Below are positions 19,601 through 25,805 of a stretch of 52,436 bases of DNA, piece by piece (positions within the stretch are counted from its first letter, which is position 1; each line of letters opens with the position of its first letter). The translations under genes were made by a program, and so were the position numbers. The stretch is from VRUE01 sp036379955 (GTDB taxonomy: Bacteria > Actinomycetota > Thermoleophilia > Solirubrobacterales > 70-9), in NCBI GenBank assembly GCA_036379955.1, contig DASVFR010000001.1:1-52436 (forward strand), written 5' to 3'. The notes below the pieces were generated by a model. It saw only the letters and a list, made by a program, of their open reading frames with translations. It was not told the origin of the DNA and made no database searches.

Positions 19601-20636
19601 TGCCGATCCCGCCCGGGTTGGTCAGCGAGACGTTGGTGCCCTGGAAGTCGTCGGCGGTGAGCTTGTTCTCCCGCGTCTTGGTGATCAGGTCCTCGTAGTA
19701 GCTGTGGAAGGCGGCGAAGTCGAGCCCGTCGGCGCCCTTGATCGCGGGGACCATCAGGCTGTGCGAGCCGTCCTTGCGCTCGACGTCGACGGCGATGCCG
19801 AGGTTGACCGGGCCGCCCTCGAGCGCGAAGGGCTTGCCGTCGCGGCGCTCGAAGACCCGCGTCATCACCGGGTGCTCCTTGGCGGCCTGGACGATCGCCC
19901 AGGCGACCAGGTGGGTGAAGGAGACCTTCAGCCCGCGCTCCTTCAGCGCCGTGTTGAGCGCCTTGCGCTTGGCGTCGAGCGTGTCGACCGCGATCGTCCG
20001 GAACGAGGTGGCCGTAGGCACCTCCCGCGACTCGTCCATAGCCTGCGCCAGCATCCCCGCCGGCCCCCGAAGCTGCTTCTCCTCACCCCGCGCGACTGCA
20101 GGCGCACCGTTGGCGGCCGCCAACACATCGTCCTTGGTCACCTTCGCCCCCGGCCCTGACCCAGCTACCGAGCCAAGGTCGACGCCGATCTCCTCGGCAA
20201 CCCTCCGTGCGACCGGCGTCGCCCGGACTCCATCGGCCCCGTTGGTCCCGGCGGCCTCTCCGTCAACCGCTTGTCCCGCGGGTGGCGCTGTAGGGGGACC
20301 CACCCCTGAGGACGCTTTAGCGACCGGAAGGGGTGGGGGGCCCCCTGCAGCGACAGGACCCGCAGGCGGGCGCTCGCCAGCGTCGCCTCCGAGTTCCATC
20401 TCAGCCATCGGAGCCCCGACCGGCACCTCGTCGTCCACGGCAACCAGCAGCTTGACGATCGTCCCGTCGGCCGGAGCCGGCACCTCGGCGTCGACCTTGT
20501 CCGTCGAGACCTCGACCACCGTGTCCCCCTCGCGGACGAAATCCCCCTCGGCGACGTGCCACTCGAGCACGATCCCCTCGGTGACCGACTCGCCCATTTC
20601 CGGCATCGCGATCTGCAGGGTGGCCGTCTCCGCCAT
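16620..20636 (-). CDS. kgd: Multifunctional 2-oxoglutarate dehydrogenase E2-E1 fusion (Kgd/OdhA type) with lipoyl domain
   Basis: 1338 residues. Lipoyl domain 1-82 (Lys47 in STDKVDAEV); Pro/Gly/Ala linker 83-135; peripheral subunit-binding domain 138-175 (ATPVARRVAEEIGVDL); E2 succinyltransferase 200-430 (DHRVIQGAESG); ThDP-dependent E1 from about 470 (HRGRLSVLAHNLGR, GDAAFPGQG, RRYGHNETDEP). It catalyses oxidative decarboxylation of 2-oxoglutarate toward succinyl-CoA. Mycobacterial and corynebacterial homologues (about 1230 residues) lack the lipoyl and binding domains, so this is the fuller architecture. The start is ATG 20636 with TAGACT 8 bases upstream; the open frame continues to 22370, but that part is antisense to the next gene. 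It ends 1 base from the convergent repeat-protein gene. Confidence 0.95.
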   Translation of the reverse strand: MAETATLQIAMPEMGESVTEGIVLEWHVAEGDFVREGDTVVEVSTDKVDAEVPAPADGTIVKLLVAVDDEVPVGAPMAEMELGGDAGERPPAGPVAAGGPPPLPVAKASSGVGPPTAPPAGQAVDGEAAGTNGADGVRATPVARRVAEEIGVDLGSVAGSGPGAKVTKDDVLAAANGAPAVARGEEKQLRGPAGMLAQAMDESREVPTATSFRTIAVDTLDAKRKALNTALKERGLKVSFTHLVAWAIVQAAKEHPVMTRVFERRDGKPFALEGGPVNLGIAVDVERKDGSHSLMVPAIKGADGLDFAAFHSYYEDLITKTRENKLTADDFQGTNVSLTNPGGIGTVASVPRLMSGQSAIVATGSIAYPPEWAHATPERLRQLGVSKVMTMTSTYDHRVIQGAESGAFLRSIERLLQGEDGFYEALAADFGLDAVPISAAHPASASAPPLGAGRSGETVTAGPPDEELLQAVQAATSLLKNYRTHGHLAAPLDPLGREPKGDPGLQPESLDLTPELMAKVPASILEIGVPGETLLEALPRMREAYCGTIAYQFEHLSSHHQRAWLREMVETGAHRQPHEDEEKRRLLRRLIDVFEFERFVEKAYLGQKIFTIEGLDAIVPMLDELVTLACRDGAEEVVFGMAHRGRLSVLAHNLGRSVESILAEFEGSKQIDAVKAVAAIPHGGTGDVKYHYGHQGVYETHAGEKIAVRLYPNPSHLEFVNPVVEGATRFIQSDFDGPRIEHRPTRAVPVLLHGDAAFPGQGVVAETLNLRALKGYTTGGTVHVIQNNQVGFTTDPEDARSTPYAADMAKGFNVPIVHVNADDVEACSAAIRLAMAYRERWGQDIVIDVIGYRRYGHNETDEPAYTQPQVAAKIKAHPPVSEIYAEKLVGEGTIEREEVEAAARERHDEMSAALKDLRHKMELGDYQDPTQTTSSTGELDRSASPPVRTSVPAETLRTLNQALIDVPESFTIHRKLRKPLGKRIDALEQGGIEFGHAEALAFASLLTEGVHIRLTGQDTERGTFSHRHLVLHDEKTGLEYCPMQNLADSRAPFEIYNSPLSETACLGFEYGYSAATPNALILWEAQYGDFANAGQVIVDSFIVSGEAKWGQTSRLTLLLPHGYEGSGPEHSSARIERFLALGAEGNIRIANPTTAAQYFHLLRRQALIRKPRPLVVFTPKGLLRLDRAAATPRQLTDEQEHFHFILDDPSAGERKEKVERLVLCTGKVYFDIDASERRGKAENVAIVRVELLYPFAEEQLTETIASYPHLKEIVWVQEEPRNMGCWKVMSRRLPSMLPEGVELGYVGRQIRASPGEGYSATHSREQERIVLTALTPGA
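20286..20352. repeat. Nested palindrome in the Kgd interdomain linker
   Basis: Arms 20286-20307 and 20329-20352 pair over about 22 positions (CGCTGTAGGGGGA... with ...GGCCCCCTGCAGCG; one substitution and a small gap). The 21-base loop itself contains CGCTTTAGCG. The sequence is entirely coding, residues 95-117 of Kgd. Confidence 0.7.
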
Positions 20637-20644
20637 TTCCCCGC

Positions 20645-20650
20645 AGTCTA
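20645..20650 (-). promoter_or_regulatory. -10 element TAGACT of kgd
   Basis: Minus-strand TAGACT ends 8 bases before ATG 20636; leaderless arrangement in the 60-base divergent intergenic region. Confidence 0.5.
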
Positions 20651-20682
20651 TGGAACGCAGCCAATGACCTTCTCGCCCAAGG

Positions 20683-20688
20683 TAGGCT
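20683..20688 (+). promoter_or_regulatory. -10 element TAGGCT of the double-SDR gene
   Basis: TAGGCT ends 8 bases before ATG 20697. A GGAGG also overlaps this spacer, so leadered initiation is not excluded. Confidence 0.45.
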
Positions 20689-20696
20689 GGAGGACG

Positions 20697-22688
20697 ATGG
20701 ACTACTTCGTCACCGGAGCGACGGGCTTCATCGGCCGCAACCTGGTGCGCCGCCTGCTTCAGCGCGAGGGCACGGTGTACGCGCTGGTGCGGGCCGGCTC
20801 GCGCGGGCGGCTGGAGGAGCTGCGCACCTCGTTCGGGCCCGACGGGGCGCGGGTCGTGCCGATCGCCGGCGACCTCGGCCAGCCGGGCCTGGGGGTCTCC
20901 GAGGAGGACTTGCTCACCCTGCGCGGCAAGGTCGACCATTTCTTCCACCTGGCGGCGATCTACGACCTGACCGCCGGCACCGAAGCGCAGGAGATCGCCA
21001 ACGTCGAGGGCACCCGTCACGCGGTCGAACTCGCCGGCGCGATCGAGGCGGGCTGCTTTCACCAGGTCAGCTCGATCGCGGTCGCCGGCCTCTACCGGGG
21101 CGAGTGGCGCGAGGACATGTTCGAGGAGGCCGAGCGGCTCGACGTCAACCCGTACTTCCGCACCAAGCACGAGTCCGAGCGGGTCGTGCGCGAGGAGTGC
21201 TCGCGGCCCTGGCGGGTCTACCGGCCCGGAGTGGTGGTCGGCGACTCGCGCACCGGCGAGATCGACAAGGTCGACGGGCCCTACTACTTCTTCAAGCTGC
21301 TGCAGCGGGCGCGCAGGGTCCTGCCCGGCTGGCTGCCGGCGGTCGGCATCGAAGGAGGCGAGATCAACATCGTCCCGGTCGATTTCGTCGCCGATGCGCT
21401 CGACCACATCGCCCACGAGCCGGGGCTCGACGGGCAGGCCTTCAGCCTCACCGACCCGGCGCCGAAGAGCGCCGGGGAGGTGGTCAACCTCTTCGCCCGC
21501 GCGGCGGACGCGCCGCAGGCGGCGCTGCGACTCGACTCCGACGTCACGGCGCCGGCGACCGCTCTGGTCAGGACCGGGATGCGCTTCTTCCCGCCGGCGA
21601 AGCGGGCGATGAAAATCGGCCTCGACCAGCTCGGCATCCCGGCTGGACTGCTCAACTACGTCAGCTACCCGACCCACTTCGACTCGACCAATACTCAGAA
21701 AGCGCTGGAGGGCTCGGGCATCTCGGTGCCCCCGCTCGAGTCCTACGCGGACCGCATCTGGGACTACTGGGAGCGCAACCTCGATCCCGACCTGTTCAGG
21801 GACCGCACGCTGAGCGCCGCGGTGCGCGGCAAGGTGGTGCTGATCACCGGCGCCTCCTCGGGGATCGGCAAGGCGACCGCGGTCAAGGTCGCCGACGCCG
21901 GCGCGACCGTGCTGCTGGTCGCCCGTTCGGTCGAGAAGCTGGAAACGACCAAACAGGAGATCGAGCGCGCGGGAGGGATCGCGCACGTCCACCGCTGCGA
22001 CATGGCCGACCCCGAGGACGTCGCCAGGATGGCCGAGGAGGTGCTCGCCTACCACGGGCAGGTCGACGTTCTCGTCAACAACGCGGGCCGCTCGATTCGG
22101 CGCTCGATCGGCCTCTCCTACGACCGCTACCACGACTTCGAGCGCACGATCCAGCTCAACTACCTGGGGGCCGTGCGCCTGATCCTCGCCCTGCTTCCCT
22201 CGATGCGGGAGCGCCGGTCGGGCCACATCATCGACATCAGCTCGATCGGCACGCAGACCAACCCGCCGCGCTTCTCGGCCTACGTCGCCTCCAAGGCGGC
22301 GCTCGACGCCTTCGGCCGGGTGATCGCCTCGGAGGTGATCGACGACGGGGTGCACATCACGACGATCCACATGCCGCTGGTGCGCACGCCGATGATCGCC
22401 CCGACCCGGATGTACGACGTCTTCCCGGCGATCTCGCCGGAGGAGGCGGCGGAGATGATCGCCGGGGCGATGATCGACAGGCCGAAGAAGGTGGCGACGC
22501 GGCTGGGGACCTTCGGCGAGCTGCTATACGCCGTGGCGCCGAAGGTCAGCGATCGGATCCTCAGCCAGGCTTACAAACTGTTTCCGGATAGTCAGGCTGC
22601 GAAGGGCAAGACCGAGGAGGCGCCGGATCGGGCGCCCTCCACCGAGGCGGTGGCGTTTGCGCACCTCATGAAAGGTGTTCATTGGTAG
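20697..22688 (+). CDS. Fatty acyl-CoA reductase-like double SDR protein
   Basis: 663-residue fusion of an extended SDR (TGATGFIGRNL at the N-terminus, YFRTK active site) and a classical SDR from residue 380 (TGASSGIGKAT, NNAGRS, YVASK). This architecture and length match mycobacterial AcrA1 and the Marinobacter-type fatty acyl-CoA reductase, which reduce acyl-CoA to aldehyde and then fatty alcohol using NADPH. By inference it supplies fatty alcohol; the alkyl-DHAP synthase-like gene 114 bases downstream would use it for an ether lipid. Wax-ester precursor supply is the alternative. The start is ATG 20697 (MDYFVTGATG). The stop codon lies inside the left arm of a long inverted repeat. Confidence 0.85.
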   Translation: MDYFVTGATGFIGRNLVRRLLQREGTVYALVRAGSRGRLEELRTSFGPDGARVVPIAGDLGQPGLGVSEEDLLTLRGKVDHFFHLAAIYDLTAGTEAQEIANVEGTRHAVELAGAIEAGCFHQVSSIAVAGLYRGEWREDMFEEAERLDVNPYFRTKHESERVVREECSRPWRVYRPGVVVGDSRTGEIDKVDGPYYFFKLLQRARRVLPGWLPAVGIEGGEINIVPVDFVADALDHIAHEPGLDGQAFSLTDPAPKSAGEVVNLFARAADAPQAALRLDSDVTAPATALVRTGMRFFPPAKRAMKIGLDQLGIPAGLLNYVSYPTHFDSTNTQKALEGSGISVPPLESYADRIWDYWERNLDPDLFRDRTLSAAVRGKVVLITGASSGIGKATAVKVADAGATVLLVARSVEKLETTKQEIERAGGIAHVHRCDMADPEDVARMAEEVLAYHGQVDVLVNNAGRSIRRSIGLSYDRYHDFERTIQLNYLGAVRLILALLPSMRERRSGHIIDISSIGTQTNPPRFSAYVASKAALDAFGRVIASEVIDDGVHITTIHMPLVRTPMIAPTRMYDVFPAISPEEAAEMIAGAMIDRPKKVATRLGTFGELLYAVAPKVSDRILSQAYKLFPDSQAAKGKTEEAPDRAPSTEAVAFAHLMKGVHW

Positions 22689-22786
22689 AGGGGGAGGGGG
22701 TGCCTCTCGCCCGGACAAGTGCCGGTCTAATTAGACCGGCACTTTGAGTATCCGCCCGTTCGAGAGGCACCCCCTCCCCCTCTACC
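22684..22786. repeat. 103-bp nested inverted-repeat element
   Basis: Perfect 26-bp arms at 22684-22709 and 22761-22786 (outer end GGTAGAGGGGG, inner end TGCCTCTCG) enclose a second perfect 28-bp palindrome, 22717-22744, built on AAGTGCCGGTCTAA and its reverse complement. The left arm contains the TAG of the upstream gene and the right arm ends 15 bases before the next ATG. No target-site duplication seen. It may act as a terminator or be a MITE-like element. Confidence 0.9.
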
Positions 22787-22801
22787 GGCGGGGCGCTTTT
22801 C

Positions 22802-24460
22802 ATGGGTCGCAGGCTCAAGCATTGGGGGTGGGGGTACGAGGATCAGGCGCCTTCTGAGAAAGAGCTTCGTGAGGCGGCGGCCGGGATCAGGGCGAATCTT
22901 GGGTTCGGGGGCGAGCCCGAAGGCGCGGTTCCACTCGATGGGGTTGAGCTGAGGAAGGCGCGGTTGAAGGTTCCGAGTGCCTTCGGCGATCTCTTTACGG
23001 ATGAGAAGTACGAGCGGGTGTTGCACTCGCTGGGGAAGGCTTATCGGGACGTGGTGCGGGGGTTTCGGGGGGAATTTCCCAACCCGCCCGATCTCGTTGC
23101 CTATCCCAAGGACGAGTCGGAGATCGAGACCGTTCTCGAGTGGTGCGAGGCGGAGGGGGCGGCGGTCGTGCCGTTTGGGGGTGGGACGAGCGTTGTCGGT
23201 GGGGTGGAGGCGCGGGTTGGGGATCGGCCTGTGGTCTCTCTCGATCTGAAGCGGTTGGACCGGGTGCTGGAGGTGGACGCGGAGTCGTTGGCGGCACGGA
23301 TCCAGGCGGGGGCTACGGGGCCGGGGTTGGAGGAGCAGCTGCGGGGGCGCGGGCTGACGCTGCGCCACTTCCCGCAGTCGTTCGAGTACTCGACCCTGGG
23401 TGGCTGGATTGCGACCCGGGCCGGGGGGCACTTCGCGACGCTCTACACGCACATCGACGACCTGGTCGAGTCGGTGCGGGCGATCACCCCGCGCGGGACC
23501 TGGGAGTCGCGGCGGCTGCCGGGGTCGGGCGCCGGTCCCTCGCCCGACCGGGCGCTGATCGGCTCCGAGGGCATCCTCGGCGTGATCGCCGAGTCCTGGG
23601 TTCGGGTGCGGCCGCGGCCCGAGTACAAGAGCTCCTGCGGAGTCGAGTTCGACGACTTCCTCGCCGCCGCCCGCGCGGTTCGCGAGATCGCCCAGTCCGG
23701 TCTCAATCCGGCGAACTGCCGGCTGCTCGACGCGCTCGAGGCCGGCACCACGGGCGCCGGCACGGGAGAGAAGCACCTACTAGTCCTCGGCTTCGAGTCC
23801 GCCCACCTCCCCGTGGAAGAGCCCATGCGCCTAGCCCTAGACATCGCCCAGTCCCACGGCGGCACCCCCGGCGCCCCCCGCACCACCGAACCACCGGGGC
23901 CGACGGGCCGAAAAGCGCGCCATGTCAGCGCTTTTCGGCCCGTCGGCGGCGATTCGGGTGGGGTGGTTGAGGCTTGGCGGGGGGCGTTTCTGTTGGCGCC
24001 TTATCTCCGTGACACGTTTGTGGCGTGTGGGGTGCTCTCGGAGACGTTCGAGACGGCGATCACCTGGGACCGCTTCGAGGAGTTCCATGCCGACGTGATG
24101 GAGGCGGTGCGCGCCAAGGTCGCCGAGGTTTGCGACGCTCCCGCCGAGGGTCTTGGCGCACCCCGGGTCAGCTGTCGCTTCACCCACGTCTACCCGGACG
24201 GCCCGGCGCCCTACTTCACGGTGATCGCCCCCGCGGTCCGGGGTGGGGAGGTCGAGCAGTGGGACGAGGTCAAGGCCGCCGCCTCGGAGGCCGTGATCGA
24301 AGGCGGCGGCACGATCACCCACCATCACGCCGTCGGCCGCGACCACCGCCCCTGGTACGACCGCCAGCGCCCCGCCCCCTTCGCCGCCACCCTGCGCGCC
24401 GCCAAGGCCGAGCTCGACCCTGCCGGGATGCTCAACCCCGGCGTCCTCCTCGACCCCTGA
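22802..24460 (+). CDS. FAD-binding oxidase, alkyldihydroxyacetonephosphate synthase-like
   Basis: 552 residues of the VAO/FAD_binding_4 fold. The N-terminal HWGWGYED is typical of AGPS proteins. The FAD site comprises VPFGGGTSVVGGVE, GGWIATRAGGH and GSEGILGVI, and the C-terminal THHHAVGRDHRPW is the His-rich AGPS active-site segment. AGPS swaps the acyl chain of acyl-DHAP for a fatty alcohol, making an alkyl ether bond. The gene follows a fatty-alcohol-forming reductase homologue. Residues 367-382 are encoded by a palindromic element lying in frame in a variable loop. The first 500 bases are unusually G-rich in codon choice. Other FAD oxidases (glycolate/D-lactate type) are less likely. Confidence 0.82.
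   Translation: MGRRLKHWGWGYEDQAPSEKELREAAAGIRANLGFGGEPEGAVPLDGVELRKARLKVPSAFGDLFTDEKYERVLHSLGKAYRDVVRGFRGEFPNPPDLVAYPKDESEIETVLEWCEAEGAAVVPFGGGTSVVGGVEARVGDRPVVSLDLKRLDRVLEVDAESLAARIQAGATGPGLEEQLRGRGLTLRHFPQSFEYSTLGGWIATRAGGHFATLYTHIDDLVESVRAITPRGTWESRRLPGSGAGPSPDRALIGSEGILGVIAESWVRVRPRPEYKSSCGVEFDDFLAAARAVREIAQSGLNPANCRLLDALEAGTTGAGTGEKHLLVLGFESAHLPVEEPMRLALDIAQSHGGTPGAPRTTEPPGPTGRKARHVSAFRPVGGDSGGVVEAWRGAFLLAPYLRDTFVACGVLSETFETAITWDRFEEFHADVMEAVRAKVAEVCDAPAEGLGAPRVSCRFTHVYPDGPAPYFTVIAPAVRGGEVEQWDEVKAAASEAVIEGGGTITHHHAVGRDHRPWYDRQRPAPFAATLRAAKAELDPAGMLNPGVLLDP
23900..23946. repeat. Palindromic repeat, copy A, in frame inside the AGPS-like gene
   Basis: Perfect 19-bp arms (23900-23918, 23928-23946) with core GGGCCGAAAAGCGC and a 9-base loop ending ATGTCA. 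The same core, loop motif and orientation recur at 33376-33426. Confidence 0.9.
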
Positions 24461-24473
24461 TTTGCTCGGACCA

Positions 24474-24522
24474 CGGGTGCAACGTTTTGTACGTGTATAG
24501 GGTGAACAAAACGTTGCACCCG
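24474..24522 (+). terminator. Long hairpin after the AGPS-like gene
   Basis: Perfect 17-bp stem, CGGGTGCAACGTTTTGT and its reverse complement, with a 15-base loop, 14 bases past the stop codon. No T-run follows, so it may be a terminator or another palindromic repeat. Confidence 0.55.
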
Positions 24523-24568
24523 CCGAACGGGGGACGGCGCGCGTGACCGCGGCCCCCCCGTAGACGGC

Positions 24569-24574
24569 TACTCT
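24569..24574 (+). promoter_or_regulatory. -10 element TACTCT of the 66-residue gene
   Basis: TACTCT ends 6 bases before ATG 24581; leaderless arrangement. Confidence 0.5.
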
Positions 24575-24580
24575 CCACGC

Positions 24581-24781
24581 ATGGCGGCTGACTCGAAGTC
24601 GAAGCTGGACCCTTGGCGCCTCAACGAGGAATCGCGACGTAGGCAGGTGCTCGAGGACGCGAAGCGCCCGCTGGCGGTCAACCTGGCCGAAGGCCTGGCC
24701 CTGAGCGAATTCCTCTCCACCTTCACCGGCGCTGCTCGGCGAGCCGAGAGCGCCCAGCGCGAGCTTGACGACGAGCGCTGA
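24581..24781 (+). CDS. Small conserved-looking hypothetical protein
   Basis: 66 residues, charged and probably helical (LNEESRRRQVLEDAKR, then a hydrophobic LAVNLAEGLALSEFLSTF, then an Arg/Glu-rich tail). No family recognised. Support comes from a clear ATG, a TACTCT element at leaderless distance, typical high-GC codon use, and its position 27 bases before the UbiA-type gene, with which it may be co-transcribed. No membrane helix or signal peptide. Function unknown. Confidence 0.6.
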   Translation: MAADSKSKLDPWRLNEESRRRQVLEDAKRPLAVNLAEGLALSEFLSTFTGAARRAESAQRELDDER

Positions 24782-24808
24782 CAGGCGGCAGCGCTAGGCT
24801 CAACCAGC

Positions 24809-25768
24809 TTGGAAACGATCACCTCCGAACAGCCGACGATACCCGCCCCTCCCGAGCACGATGACCTGCCAATGGACGAGCCGGTAGTGCCGCGCCGTTC
24901 GCCGCTGCGCGCGGCGATCAAGACCGGGAGGCCCCAGGAGTGGATCAAGAACCTCTTCGTCTTCGCGGGGCTGCTCTTCTCGGGCAAGTTCAATCAGCCC
25001 CACGCGATCGTCGAGGCGACGCTCACCTTTGTCTCCTTCTGCCTGATCTCCAGCGCCGGCTACTACCTCAACGACCTGATCGACGTCGAGCTCGATCGCA
25101 AGCACCCGAAGAAGCGCTTCCGGCCACTGGCCGCGGGAGAGCTTTCTGAGGCGTCTGCCAAAGCGATCGCTCCCGCGCTCACCCTGGTCGCCCTGGCCCT
25201 CGCCTTCGGCACGGTCAATTGGGAAGTCGGCCTGATGGTCGTCGGCTACGGGATCGCCCAGATCGCCTACAGCCTCGGGCTGAAGCAGATCGTGATCGTC
25301 GACGTGATGACCCTTGCCGGGCTCTTCATCCTCCGCGTCGCCGCCGGCGCGGTCGCCGTCGACGCCCACGCTTCCGAATGGCTGCTGTTGTGCACCGGGA
25401 TGATCGCCCTCTTCCTCGGCTTCACCAAGCGCCGTCAGGAGGCGGTCTCCGAGCTGCACGAGGGCACGAGCAGCCGTCCCGTCCTCGAGCACTACTCGCT
25501 GCCCTTCCTCGACCAGATGGTCGCGATGGTGACCACCGGCACCGTGATCAGCTACTCGATCTACGCCGTCAACTCCCCGATCGTGGGCAACGAGATGATG
25601 TGGACTATCCCCCCGGTCGTCTACTGCATCTTCCGCTACCTCTACCTGATCTACGACCGCGCCGAAGACCGCTCGATCGCCTATCTGGTCTCCCGCGACA
25701 AGGGCATGCAGGCCGGCCTAGCCGCTTTCGCACTAGCCGCTTTCGCGGTGCTGTACGTGTTCAATTAG
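24809..25768 (+). CDS. UbiA-family prenyltransferase, decaprenyl-phosphate phosphoribosyltransferase-like
   Basis: 319 residues, about eight membrane helices. The UbiA metal/diphosphate site is NDLIDVELDRKHPKKRFRPL, which closely follows the mycobacterial DPPR synthase (Rv3806c) pattern rather than menaquinone or heme enzymes, as does RPQEWIKNLFVFAGLLFSG. DPPR synthase joins phosphoribosyl diphosphate to decaprenyl phosphate, the first step toward the arabinose donor DPA for wall polysaccharides. The start is uncertain: TTG 24809 or ATG 24872, and the extra 21 residues are hydrophilic. The downstream epimerase genes DprE1/E2 are not in the window. Confidence 0.82.
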   Translation: METITSEQPTIPAPPEHDDLPMDEPVVPRRSPLRAAIKTGRPQEWIKNLFVFAGLLFSGKFNQPHAIVEATLTFVSFCLISSAGYYLNDLIDVELDRKHPKKRFRPLAAGELSEASAKAIAPALTLVALALAFGTVNWEVGLMVVGYGIAQIAYSLGLKQIVIVDVMTLAGLFILRVAAGAVAVDAHASEWLLLCTGMIALFLGFTKRRQEAVSELHEGTSSRPVLEHYSLPFLDQMVAMVTTGTVISYSIYAVNSPIVGNEMMWTIPPVVYCIFRYLYLIYDRAEDRSIAYLVSRDKGMQAGLAAFALAAFAVLYVFN

Positions 25769-25805
25769 CCGGCTGTCGGCCTGGCGGCGTACGATCGTCT
25801 GCATC

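Noticed and set aside
20637..22370. Upstream continuation of the kgd frame (would give a 1916-residue protein)
   Set aside because: The extra part is the antisense of the double-SDR gene and is Arg/Asp/His-rich with no domain; the lipoyl domain begins properly at ATG 20636.
22727..23776. 349-residue minus-strand frame opposite the AGPS-like gene
   Set aside because: Pro/Arg-rich shadow of the FAD-oxidase gene; contains no motif.
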